Source: Brachyhypopomus gauderio
Taxonomy: Eukaryota > Chordata > Actinopteri > Gymnotiformes > Hypopomidae
Reading direction: 5' to 3'
NCBI RefSeq assembly: GCF_052324685.1
Contig: NW_027506908.1
Coordinates: 296,001 to 360,000 of the forward strand
Length of the DNA stretch: 64,000 nt
In this document: positions 1 through 11,075 of the stretch, one piece after another
Layout of the letters: each line of letters opens with the position of its first letter
How positions within the stretch are numbered: position 1 is the stretch's first letter
Notes under the pieces: model-generated
What the model was told of the DNA's origin: nothing
The model's database searches: none
The model's input: the letters and a program-made list of their open reading frames with translations, nothing else
Translations under genes and position numbers: made by a program

Positions 1-3000
1 AACATTTTTATTACTGAATCATGATTGATGCAATGACATTTTATATTTTTCACTCTTTATGAGTTTTGGCTGACTTGGTCTTTTTCATTTTTCCACCCAT
101 ACCTTTTGAGCACAACTCGAACGGAACAGCAGAGGACAGAACAAGCATTAGAAGATGAAGGTAATCAAAGACACATTGAATACAACATGTGTACATAATA
201 AATTGTCAGCATTAAACAGTAATTGGTGTGACACTAGTGTGCAATATTCTGTAAGATTCTGTTTGGTCATGTAGAGTTTTCTTTTCACCTACTGCTTGAG
301 TCCACATCAGGTTCTTCCAAATGGACAGCAGAATCTTTTTCATATCTAAAAGGTACAGACATTGAAGAGAGTGTGATGCAGGACACCAACATTTTCATTA
401 CTGAATCATGATTGATGCAATGACATTTTATATTTTTCACTCTTTATGAGTTTTGGCTGACTTGGTCTTTTTCATTTTTCCACCCATACCTTTTGAGCAC
501 AACTCGAACGGAACAGCAGAGGACAGAACAAGCATTAGAAGATGAAGGTAATCAAAGACACACTGAATACAACATGTGTACATAATAAATTGTCAGCATT
601 AAACAATAATTGGTGTGACACTAGTGTGCAATATTCTGTAAGATTCTGTTTGGTCATGTAGAGTTTTCTTTTCACCTACTGCTTGAGTCCACATCAGGTT
701 CTTCCAAATGGACAGCAGAATCCTTTTCATATCTAAAAGGTAAAGACATTGAAGAGAATTCGATACAGGACACCAACATTTTTATTACTGAATCATGATT
801 GATGCAATGACATTTTATATTTTTCACTCTTTATGAGTTTTGGCTGACTTGGTCTTTTTCATTTTTCCACCCATACCTTTTGAGCACAACTCGAACGGAA
901 CAGCAGAAGACAGAACAAGCATTAGAAGATGAAGGTAATCAAAGACACATTGAATACAACATGTGTACATAATAAATTGTCAGCATTAAACAGTAATTGG
1001 TGTGACACTAGTGTGCAATATTCTGTAAGATTCTGTTTGGTCATGTAGAGTTTTCTTTTCACCTACTGCTTGAGTCCACATCAGGTTCTTCCAAATGGAC
1101 AGCAGAATCCTTGTCATATCTAAAAGGTAAAGACATTGAAGAGAATTCGATACAGGACACCAACATTTTTATTACTGAATCATGATTGATGCAATGACAT
1201 TTTATATTTTTCACTCTTTATGAGTTTTGGCTGACTTGGTCTTTTTCATTTTTCCACCCATACCTTTTGAGCACAACTCGAACGGAACAGCAGAGGACAG
1301 AACAAGCATTAGAAGATGAAGGTAATCAAAGACACATTGAATACAACATGTGTACATAATAAATTGTCTGCATTAAACAGTAATTGGTGTGACACTAGTG
1401 TGCAATATTTTGTAAGATTCTGTTTGGTCATGTAGAGTTTTCTTTTCACCTACTGCTTGAGTCCACATCAGGTTCTTCCAAATGGACAGCAGAATCTTTT
1501 TCATATCTAAAAGGTACAGACATTGAAGAGAGTGTGATGCAGGACACCAACATTTTCATTACTGAATCATGATTGTTGCAATGACATTTTACATTTTTCA
1601 CTCTTTATGAGTTTTGGCTGACTTGGTCTTTTTCATTTTTCCACCCATACCTTTTGAGCACATCTCGAACAGAACAGCAGAAGACAGAACAAGCATTAGA
1701 AGATGAAGGTAATCAAAGACACATTGAATACAACATGTGTACATAATAAATTGTCTGCATTAAACAGTAATTGGTGTGACACTAGTGTGCAATATTCTGT
1801 AAGATTCTGTTTGGTCATGTAGAGTTTTCTTTTCACCTACTGCTTGAGTCCACATCAGGTTCTTACAAATGGACAGCAGAATCCTTGTCATATCTAAAAG
1901 GTAAAGACATTGAAGAGAATTCGATACAGGACACCAACATTTTTATTACTGAATCATGATTGATGCAATGACAATTTATATTTTTCACTCTTTATGAGTT
2001 TTGGCTGACTTGGTCTTTTTCATTTTTCCACCCATACCTTTTGAGCACAACTCGAACGGAACAGCAGAGGACAGAACAAGCATTAGAAGATGAAGGTAAT
2101 CAAAGACACATTGAATACAACATGTGTACATAATAAATTGTCTGCATTAAACAGTAATTGGTGTGACACTAGTATGCAATATTCTGTAAGATTCTGTTTG
2201 GTCATGTAGAGTTTTCTTTTCACCTACTGCTTGAGTCCACATCAGGTTCTTCCAAATGGACAGCAGAATCTTTTTCATATCTAAAAGGTACAGACATTGA
2301 AGAGAGTGTGATGCAGGACACCAACATTTTCATTACTGAATCATGATTGATGCAATGACATTTTATATTTTTCACTCTTTATGAGTTTTGGATGACTTTT
2401 CATTTTTCCACCCATACCTTTTGAGCACAACTCGAACGGAACAGCAGAGGACAGAACAAGCATTAGAAGATGAAGGTAATCAAAGACACATTGAATACAA
2501 CATGTGTACATAATAAATTGTCCGCATTAAACAGTAATTGGTGTGACACTAGTGTGCAATATTCTGTAAGATTCTGTTTGGTCATGTAGAGTTTTCTTTT
2601 CACCTACTGCTTGAGTCCACACCAGGTTCTTCCAAATGGACAGCAGAATCATTTTCATATCTAAAAGGTATAGACATTGAAGAGAGTGTCATGCAGGACA
2701 CCAATATTTTCATTACTGATTAATGATTTATGCAATGACATTTTATATTTTTCACTCTTTATGAGTTTTGGATCACTTGGTCTTTTTCATTTTTCCACCC
2801 ATACCTTTTGAGCACAACTCGAACGGAACAGCAGAGGACAGAACAAGCATTAGAAGATGAAGGTAATCAAAGACACATTGAATACAACATGTGTACATAA
2901 TAAATTGTCCGCATTAAACAGTAATTGGTGTGACACTAGTGTGCAATATTCTGTAAGATTCTGTTTGGTCATGTAGAGTTTTCTTTTCACCTACTGCTTG

Positions 3001-5376
3001 AGTCCACATCAGGTTCTTCCAAATGGACAGCAGAATCCTTTTCATATCTAAAAGGTATAGACATTGAAGAGAGTGTCATGCAGGACACCAATATTTTCAT
3101 TACTGATTAATGATTTATGCAATGACATTTTATATTTTTCACTCTTTATGAGTTTTGGATGACTTGGTCTTTTTCATTTTTCCACCCATACCTTTTGAGC
3201 ACAACTCGAACGGAACAGCAGAGGACAGAACAAGCATTAGAAGATGAAGGTAATCAAAGACACATTGAATACAACATGTGTACATAATAAATTGTCCGCA
3301 TTAAACAGTAATTGGTGTGACACTAGTGTGCAATATTCTGTAAGATTCTGTTTGGTCATGTAGTTTTCTTTTCACCTACTGCTTGAGTCCACATCAGGTT
3401 CTTCCAAATGGACAGCAGAATCTTTTTCATATCTAAAAGGTATAGACATTGAAGAGAGGTTGATACAGGACACCAACATTTTTATTACTGAATCATGATT
3501 GATGCAATGACATTTTATATTTTTCACTCTTTATGAGTTTTGGATGACTTGGTCTTTTTCATTTTTCCACCCATACTTTTTGAGCACAACTCGAACGGAA
3601 CAGCAGAGGACAGAACAAGCATTAGAAGATGAAGGTAATCAAAGACACATTGAATACAACATCTGTACATAATAAATTGTCAGCATTAAACAGTATTGGT
3701 GTGACACTAGTGTGCAATATTCTGTAAGATTGTTTGGTCATGTAGAGTTTTCTTTTCACCTACTGCTTGAGTCCACACCAGGTTCTTCCAAATGGACAGC
3801 AGAATCCTTTTCATATCTAAAAGGTATAGACATTGAAGAGAGTGTCATGCAGGACACCAATATTTTCATTACTGATTAATGATTTATGCAATGACATTTT
3901 ATATTTTTCACTCTTTATGAGTTTTGGATGACTTGGTCTTTTTCATTTTTCCACCCATACCTTTTGAGCACAACTCGAACGGAACAGCAGAGGACAGAAC
4001 AAGCATTAGAAGATGAAGGTAATCAAAGACACATTGAATACAACATGTGTACATAATAAATTGTCCGCATTAAACAGTAATTGGTGTGACACTAGTGTGC
4101 AATATTCTGTAAGATTCTGTTTGGTCATGTAGAGTTTTCTTTTCACCTACTGCTTGAGTCCACACCAGGTTCTTCCAAATGGACAGCAGAATCCTTTTCA
4201 TATCTAAAAGGTATAGACATTGAAGAGAGTGTCATGCAGGACACCAATATTTTCATTACTGATTAATGATTTATGCAATGACATTTTATATTTTTCACTC
4301 TTTATGAGTTTTGGATGACTTGGTCTTTTTCATTTTTCCACCCATACCTTTTGAGCACAACTCGAACGGAACAGCAGAGGACAGAACAAGCATTAGAAGA
4401 TGAAGGTAATCAAAGACACATTGAATACAACATGTGTACATAATAAATTGTCCGCATTAAACAGTAATTGGTGTGACACTAGTGTGCAATATTCTGTAAG
4501 ATTCTGTTTGGTCATGTAGTTTTCTTTTCACCTACTGCTTGAGTCCACATCAGGTTCTTCCAAATGGACAGCAGAATCTTTTTCATATCTAAAAGGTATA
4601 GACATTGAAGAGAGGTTGATACAGGACACCAACATTTTTATTACTGAATCATGATTGATGCAATGACATTTTATATTTTTCACTCTTTATGAGTTTTGGA
4701 TGACTTGGTCTTTTTCATTTTTCCACCCATACCTTTTGAGCACAACTCGAACGGAACAGCAGAGGACAGAACAAGCATTAGAAGATGAAGGTAATCAAAG
4801 ACACATTGAATACAACATCTGTACATAATAAATTGTCAGCATTAAACAGTATTGGTGTGACACTAGTGTGCAATATTCTGTAAGATTCTGTTTGGTCATG
4901 TAGAGTTTTCTTTTCACCTACTGCTTGAGTCCACACCAGGTTCTTCCAAATGGACAGCAGAATCCTTTTCATATCTAAAAGGTATAGACATTGAAGAGAG
5001 TGTCATGCAGGACACCAATATTTTCATTACTGATTAATGATTTATGCAATGACATTTTATATTTTTCACTCTTTATGAGTTTTGGATGACTTGGTCTTTT
5101 TCATTTTTCCACCCATACCTTTTGAGCACAACTCGAACGGAACAGCAGAGGACAGAACAAGCATTAGAAGATGAAGGTAATCAAAGACACATTGAATACA
5201 ACATGTGTACATAATAAATTGTCCGCATTAAACAGTAATTGGTGTGACACTAGTGTGCAATATTCTGTAAGATTCTGTTTGGTCATGTAGAGTTTTCTTT
5301 TCACCTACTGCTTGAGTCCACACCAGGTTCTTCCAAATGGACAGCAGAATCCTTTTCATATCTAAAAGGTATAGAC
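1..5376. repeat. Satellite array, about 387-bp unit, 14 copies
   Basis: Head-to-tail copies begin near 1, 388, 775, 1162, 1549, 1936, 2323, 2703, 3090, 3475, 3859, 4246, 4631 and 5017. Most are exactly 387 bp; the others are 380-386 bp through small deletions. The array runs off the left edge and stops at 5376, where a transposon-like end begins. Copies fall into types by the junction text before each start (AATTCG, GTGTG, GTGTC, GGTTG). Units 3-4 resemble units 5-6, and the three units from 3090 resemble the three from 4246, so a higher-order structure is present. The unit has no credible coding frame. Its length would suit two nucleosomes, which is inference only. Confidence 0.95.
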
Positions 5377-5549
5377 CAGAGGTGGGGACTCGAGTCACAA
5401 CGTGAATTGTTACCGGGCGGGGTGTAAAATGGACACAAATTAAGTATTATATCGCGATCGTTCGATCGCCAGTGGTTGTTGCCAGAGCGAACTTGTAACT
5501 CATTGAATCATAGATAAGGATCAGAAGTAAATAAACTAGATTTTTTTTT

Positions 5550-5782
5550 TTGGTGTGAGAAATCTGGGGGGCCTTATAAGAAAAGGCTCTTCCCCCTACT
5601 GTTACCTCATTCATTTGTGGAACTAATAAAAGACCAGCACTCTGTGATCTTAGTGGACGTGGGGGTTCATAGTAGGAAATAAGTTCCTGGAGGTATTCAG
5701 GAGCAAGCCCGTGCAGCGCTTTATATGTTAATAATAGAATTTTAAAATCAATACGGGGGAAGAGCCTTTTCTTATAACGCCC
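5550..5782. repeat. Short inverted-repeat fragment
   Basis: The segment is bounded by inverted arms: CCTTATAAGAAAAGGCTCTT near 5571 and its reverse complement near 5760. About 165 bp lie between the arms. I do not recognise the family. It could be a small MITE or an inverted fragment of a LINE tail. Confidence 0.5.
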
Positions 5783-6095
5783 CTGTTACGGAACAGCTCC
5801 GGACCCTTCCCTGTGGGCGTGCCGCTATGTTGTCTGCGTGTCGTTATGTCCATGTTTGTACTTCCGTGGGTGTGGGTTGTTTGTGAGCGTGTTCGTGGTT
5901 ACACCTGTGCCTTGTCTCGAGGTCACGTGGGTCTGTGTAATTCACCTATTTAATGTGCGTTAACGCGGTGTCTTGTGCTCGTCTTTGTCTAAAGTTTCGT
6001 GTCTGCGTGAGTGTGTCTGTCGTGCTGCTCGCGCTCCACCCGGAGCTTCACATTGTGCAAATAAAACGTTGTGTGTTCACCGTCAACGGCCTCCT
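5783..6095 (+). mobile_element. Truncated solo-LTR-like fragment
   Basis: The segment begins TGTTACGGAAC, has a TATTTAAT TATA-like box near 5950 and an AATAAA signal near 6060, then stops where LINE sequence begins. Part of it (about 5900-6000) resembles 55880-56060, around CTATTTAATGT and TGTGCTCGTC. An LTR family is inferred from these signals; no coding part is present. Confidence 0.4.
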
Positions 6096-6099
6096 TCAC

Positions 6100-6910
6100 C
6101 TCGCCGTCACAGCCCCCCAGCTTTGGAACAACCTTCCAAATTGCATACGGGACTCTGACACAGTCAAAATCTTTAAGTCTAGGTTGAAAACCCACCTATT
6201 TGGTTTAGCGTTTGATAATTAATATCCCCCCTTAGATAAATGTACAGATCCAGGGGTTTATAGACGAAGGGTTTTATGGTAGACTGGGGCGCTGGTGCTG
6301 TCGTCCTGTCACTGCTCGTGGTCACTCAAGTTTGTTGACAGGGCAGTGGATGGATGCCATTGTCTCAGAATGCCCCCAAGCCTATGTTACCTTCTGGTTC
6401 TGCCTTTTTAGCTAGGCTGTAATAGTTTAACTTAATGCCGGAGTTGCTGCCACACTCCTGAAATGTGTTTAATTTTATCTGTCCTGTATATGTCCTCATA
6501 CAGAGCTAATTTTCCCTGTTTTATTTTCTCCACATGGCTGCCCGCCTGCTCGAGGAAAAATGAGATGAGGAGAGACAAGCGATCCATCCAGTGCCAGCCA
6601 CCTACTGCCTGACCGGATGAGCCTACACCATGATGGACATTACTACATCTTTTCCTTTTCTTTATTTCTTTCTGTTTAAATTGTTGTTGTTGTCATGGTG
6701 ACCGGTGTCGGCCAGAGGAGGATGGGTTCCCCTCCTGAGTCTTGGTTCCTCTCAAGGTTTCTTCCTCATGCAAAAAACTAGGGAGTTTTTCCTTGCCACT
6801 GTCGCCCTTGGCTTGCTCACTGGGGGCTAGGACTCGGCACTTGTAAAGCTGCTTTGTGACAACAACTGTTGTAAAAAGCGCTATATAAATAAAATTTGAT
6901 TGATTGATTG
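6100..6910 (+). pseudogene. 5'-truncated L2/CR1-like LINE, 3' end
   Basis: Residues encoded at 6108-6222 (APQLWNNLPNCIRDS, then FKSRLKTHLFGLAF) match the extreme C terminus of L2-type reverse transcriptase ORFs, with a stop after 6222. A 3' UTR of about 680 bp follows. It contains the AGGGAGTTTTTCCTTGCCAC and GCTATATAAATAAA blocks common in fish L2 tails and ends in TTGA/TGAT repeats at about 6893-6910. The reverse transcriptase and endonuclease domains are missing, so this is a dead 5'-truncated insertion. Confidence 0.8.
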
Positions 6911-6992
6911 AAATCGGATGTGTGGCGTGAGAGCGTGTGAAGACAGTCAAATGCATGTGTCTCACGCTCAATGCGTGAGAGTTGGCAACCCG
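6911..6992 (-). mobile_element. End fragment of the CAGGGTTGCCAAC MITE
   Basis: Reverse-complemented, this segment matches the left end of the MITEs at 39570 and 56660: GTTGCCAACTCTCACGCATT followed by the TTTGAC and CTCTCACGCC blocks. The terminal bases are CCGGG rather than CAGGG. Only about 80 bp of one end remain, next to the LINE tail. Confidence 0.75.
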
Positions 6993-7779
6993 GGGTTCTG
7001 TATCTGAACTCGGGGAAGAGAGCCTCTCTCTGTCACCATCATATCCAGTTCTATCTCAGCATGGATTGTGTATTTGAAGACATCTACGTCGAGAAAAAAA
7101 AATATTGACAAAAGTGGAGCGAGTTTTCAGCTATGGGGACATCATTCTACGGCCTCATCGTGCACAAATGACATACAGACTTTTGGCCAGTTTGGTCTTT
7201 TGCAAATGCAATGCAGAATAGTTTACTGAAATGTCTAAAGTTGCATTCCTGATTCCTGTTCATTGTTCAGTTCTTATATTTGTTTGTCTTGTGTCACTCA
7301 CACATGGACACACATGTTCTCCAAGAAACCAGATAAGAGAAGAGAGGGAAAAATGCTGTTATGGTTCTTCACAGAATATTTATTTCTGGAAAATTGTAGT
7401 TTAAAGTATGAATATTTTTGCAGCTAATTTTAACAAATTGAACTGTGCAATAAAGAGGTGTAATTAAAATTTGTTTTATACTTTGTGTTTTCAGTTGCAC
7501 ATGTTTTATCAAGATTTGGGGAGAATACAGATTTAAAAAAGAACACATGTCTATTATTTACATTTAAAATATACCTGCAACATTGGTTAAAAAAAAAAAA
7601 AGACTCGAAAGGACTTGAAATTCCAAGTTTCAGACTTGGGACTTGACTTGACTGTTGCCTGTCTTGACTCAAGACTTGACTTGACTTGACTGTCTTTGCT
7701 TGAGACTTGACTCGGGACTTGAGGATAAAGACTTGGACTTACTTGAGACTTGCAAAACACTGACTTGGTCCCACCTCTG

Positions 7780-8843
7780 ATATCCAATATACAGTCATGT
7801 CCTTCAGGTAACTTCTGTTTACCCTCCACTGACTGCAGGCCTTGTTGCATATATTTTGCTATTAGTAAATCAATATAGGCCTACAATTAAGACAGTAAAA
7901 GACCGTAAAGTAGGAGAAGGAGTTATAGGCTACTGAATGTTGTCATTACATGAATGCAGATGGGCATTTTTCACAGGTAATGGGGAACTTCCCGTTTCTT
8001 CTTTCACAAATGAATGTAATTTATGTTGCCTAACAAAACCTATACAACAGAAGACGTTCAGCTTAACACATAGATTTGCAAACTCTACCTTAATTATTTG
8101 TATGTGGTCGTCCTCACGTTATCTATCATTGATTTCGGCTAGTGCGACTAGTTTATCAGGTGACCAGTCGGCTAAAAATGCTTAGTAGTTTAGTGCTGTA
8201 TGAGACATTTTACAACACAAGAAAATGATTTCACGTTGGGCTTAGAGGGCAAACGGTACGATTTGACTTGATGTGTATGTGACCTGGCTGGTGGGGACGG
8301 GAGAAGAAGTCTATCTGTGAGCGTGTGTGCTGTGCTGAAGACGCTTCCTTCCACTGGCTGAACTGAACTGCAGCAGCGCATCTGGTGTTAAACGAAGAGA
8401 GAGGTCGGGTGTGTGAGGTTGTGGCTCATTTCAGGGCATTGTTTTTAATCGCTCAGGCTTTCAAAAGATCATTTCAAACCGACCTCAGTAAAATGATAAT
8501 AATAAAAAAAAAAAAAAACGAAGTTTCAAAAGGGCACTTTCGTTGATAAAGGGCAGAGTTGGTGGTGCTTTAGCACCACCTGATGTCTATGTGTGCACGC
8601 CACTGTTATATATACATATTATCATAACGTATGTAAATTATCGAATGAATATCAAGTTCATTTCGGCATCATGGACAGTTAAATGACTTCATGAATTCAG
8701 TTAAATGATTTCGTTCATGTATATCAATATCAACATTGCACTGAATCAATAAATTAACGAGCTAATCAAACACGTTGAGATGAGTTTTAGACATAAAATC
8801 AGTCAAGCAGGTTCCAGCACAAAAGTCAGACAGGTGCGCTGTA
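7780..8843. other. Unassigned intergenic sequence with one dispersed repeat
   Basis: I see no gene. A palindrome GTGGTGCTTTAGCACCAC lies near 8561. The stretch 8635-8760 (ATGAATATCAAGTTCATTTC, then GGACAGTTAAATGACTTCAT) recurs at about 25985-26110, so it belongs to a dispersed family I cannot name. A poly-A run lies near 8504. Confidence 0.5.
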
Positions 8844-9112
8844 AAAGGTTCGGTCACACTTTATCGCTCGGGCTGCGCTACAGCGTCTGTTCTCAGATGC
8901 GCTCCCACTACTGATCGGTAAGGGGGCTTTGACCTGCTCTGTTTCCGACCTGGTGGCCCGAAGCTCCCTCAGGGACACCATATCGACAGCGAGCTTAGTG
9001 GGGACAACCGATCAACACAGCGCGGTGCAGCCCAGAAGCCCCGAACTCACAAGCTCCTCCAAGCTCAGCCTCCAAGTAACGTGGATTACAGGTACGCGCC
9101 ACTGCGCCCGGC
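8844..9112 (-). ncRNA. 7SL (SRP) RNA gene or pseudogene with helix 6/8 deletion
   Basis: Read on the minus strand from 9112, it starts GCCGGGCGCAGTGGCGCGTA, the Alu-domain 5' end of 7SL RNA. It continues through CTGGAGGCTGAG-type sequence, TGATCGG, CACTAAG, ATATGGTG, the SRP54-binding helix 8 block (GGTCGGAAAC, GAGCAGGTCAAA) and GATCAGTAGTGGGA. It ends at a TTTT terminator at about 8847-8844. The total is about 265 nt against about 300 nt in vertebrates. Most of the deficit is a deletion of about 28 nt between two CCAGGT repeats, removing the end of helix 6 and the 5' strand of helix 8. That loss should hurt SRP54 binding, so a pseudogene is likelier than a working gene. An LTR element begins 28 bp upstream of the 5' end. 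Confidence 0.85.
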
Positions 9113-9136
9113 GGCTTTTGGAGAGATCTGCTCAGC

Positions 9137-9140
9137 TCTT
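9137..9140. other. Target site duplication TCTT, left
   Basis: TCTT precedes the first LTR here and follows the third LTR at 25214-25217. No such pair flanks either unit internally. Confidence 0.8.
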
Positions 9141-10807
9141 TGTAGTGGTGCCTTGGCATCACTACGGGTGCTGCAGCCATGCCGCGTCATGGGTTGCGTC
9201 ATCACGCTGCTCGGGCATCTTACGTAGGGCTGGGCTTTAAATTCAGGGCGCCGACACTGTCAGATGCACGTTCTGGCTGCCCTACGCCGTTCTGTCCGGT
9301 CATCGGCATTAGTTTGCTGTGTGTTATCTGTGGGCAATTTCTGCTGAGGCTGTGTTGGGCTCGGTTAAACTACACTCTTTTGGAGGTATGTAAATTGCTT
9401 TCTCCGGGCATTGAAGGCTAGGTTAGTTATCACTTGCTAACGCTAGCGTTATGTGTGTTCAGGTGATTCACTCAGTGGCCGGCTTTCTGCCGTGGCTTTG
9501 AGAAGTTCTTGTGTCCTGCGCTACGCGCTGGTAACCCATTACAGCGGGTTATCTCATTCGTGGGCTCCACGTGGTTTGGTAGGTGATCACTTGGTCACGT
9601 ATTCGCTAAATGCTACCGTTTATAGCGTCGAGGCTAACGTTTCGTCCTCCCTTGTAGGCTCCATATTTGTGCCTGTTAACCCCGAGACTACCACTCGGGT
9701 TGGGCGTCTAGTCACACTGGATCGGGGTAAGTAGCGTTTTAATATCGCCGCACCAGGCGTAGTAATTATGGAGGGGTTGGCTAATCTGGTCGCTTGGTTT
9801 GTTATAGGTTACCGGGTGGTTCCAGCTTCTCTCTCTCTCTCCCTCTACCGGACCTACCATCAGCCGCGCGGTGCTGGGCTTCGCTCCGGCTGTTGTTCTG
9901 CTGCTAGTTTTATGTGTTTATTATAGTGCACTCGCACATGGTGTTGACCCCGCCAACGGCGGTATTACGGTGAGCGGGGCCGAGTGTCGGTCCCTGCGTA
10001 CGACAGCGTGTGCGTGCGTGTGTGTGTGTGCGTGGGTGTGTGTGCGTGGGTGTGTGTGCGCGCGTGTGTGGGTGTGTGTGCGCGCGTGTGTGGGTGTGTG
10101 TGTGCGCGCGTGTGTGTGGGTGTGTGTGTGCGCGCGTGTGTGTGGGTGTGTGTGTGCGCGCGTGTGTGGGTGTAAGTGGGTATCCAGTTCTTGTGTTTAT
10201 TGCTGTGGTTGGGTTAATTTATCGCTGTGTGGATTTGCTTTGTTTCTTTGGTTTTAATTTCGTTGGGCCTTGGGTTCCTCCTGGGGGGTGGTTGGGCCGT
10301 TTGTGGTGCCCTTGTTGGGGGGTGATATCTGCGGTGCCGCTGGGGTGTACTATCTGTATCACGTGCGTAAACTCTTGTGTGTGATCACTGGGTTTTGGGG
10401 GATTATCGTGCTGCTGCTTGGTGTGCTCAGTCATTCTCTGGGGAGGGCAGGCATAAGGCCCATAATATTTCTTTTGTTCTTTATTTGAGTTATTTGCCAT
10501 TTTGGAGTTGTGTGATTTGGAGCTGAGTATACCCAATGTGTGAGTGAGTCGGTGTGTGTTTGGGAGTGCGGGTTTTAAATAGATTTATAAATTGTAAATA
10601 GATTTATAAATGGACCTTGTTATTAATAAACATTTCTATTCTGACCCTGTCTCTGTGTATTGCAAGAACCTGAAGTGTGCGGGAACCTGGGTAATTTGGG
10701 ACTAATTTTGGGAGGTCGGAGGATCAAAATTTACTGTCCCCCGGGAGCTTATACCCCCGGGGGTGGCGTAGTCGGAGTTACTTTTTGGTTTTGGCCATAC
10801 CACTACA
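9141..10807 (+). repeat. LTR 1 of gypsy array (5' LTR)
   Basis: It begins TGTAGTGGTGCC and ends ACCACTACA, giving TG...CA ends within an inverted repeat. The first 24 bases fold: GTAGTGGTGCC then GGCATCACTAC with one G-T mismatch. A TTTAAAT box lies near 9236 and an AATAAA signal at 10625-10630. A GT/GC minisatellite lies at about 10015-10172. Length is 1,667 bp, long for a gypsy LTR. Private bases relative to LTR 2 and LTR 3 include CCTTGG (others CCTCGG) near 9151 and CTCCACG (others CTCCTCG) near 9567. Confidence 0.95.
10015..10172. repeat. GT/GC minisatellite inside LTR
   Basis: Units of about 22-26 bp of alternating purine-pyrimidine sequence (GTGTGTGCGCGCGTGTGTG plus GG) repeat about six times. 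The block is also in LTR 2 (about 17230-17374) and LTR 3 (about 24430-24580). Its length accounts for most of the LTR length differences (1,667, 1,651 and 1,653 bp). Sequence of this kind favours Z-DNA. Confidence 0.9.
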
Positions 10808-10809
10808 TT

Positions 10810-10827
10810 TGGCGTAGTCGGCAGGAT
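10810..10827 (+). promoter_or_regulatory. Primer binding site, tRNA-Ser(AGA) type
   Basis: TGGCGTAGTCGGCAGGAT starts 2 nt after the LTR end. As I recall vertebrate tRNA-Ser(AGA), its 3' end including CCA is exactly complementary over these 18 nt. The first 12 nt also occur at 10764-10775 inside the LTR. Confidence 0.8.
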
Positions 10828-11075
10828 ACGCATGAAAGCAGAGACATTGGTTTTGTTTAGATCTGTTTCAATTTTGTAATATAAACTGGTTATATGGTTG
10901 ACGGAGTGTATGTGGATGAATGTGTAAATGAACAGGTACTGTAGAGGGAGCAGCGTGTGTTTCATTTCTTTTTAGTAGCAGAACAGCAGCCGGTGCGGAG
11001 ATTGCAGTTCCTCTTGAGTCCAGTCATTCGTTGTGAGTTTCAAACACTAACACTTGGTTTGGTGTTCTGTACAAC

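Larger units (their letters stand above)
5377..7779. mobile_element. Composite element with hAT-like CAGAGGTGG termini
   Basis: The left end begins CAGAGGTGGGGACTCGAG. The right end reads GACTTGGTCCCACCTCTG, so the outer bases form an inverted repeat. The right 180 bp are the repetitive GACTTGACTTG text seen in non-autonomous fish hAT elements. The interior is a patchwork of LTR, LINE and MITE debris described separately. The flanks show no 8-bp target duplication: the left flank is the last satellite unit and the right flank is unrelated. Either one side was deleted or the two ends belong to different copies. Confidence 0.6.

Noticed and set aside
1-5376. CRISPR-like direct repeats
   Set aside because: Units are 387 bp with no spacers and the context is a vertebrate genome; it is a satellite.
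10010-10257. Cys/Val-rich open frames across the GT/GC minisatellite in each LTR
   Set aside because: Low-complexity translation of GTGTGC repeats; frame content changes with repeat number between LTRs.
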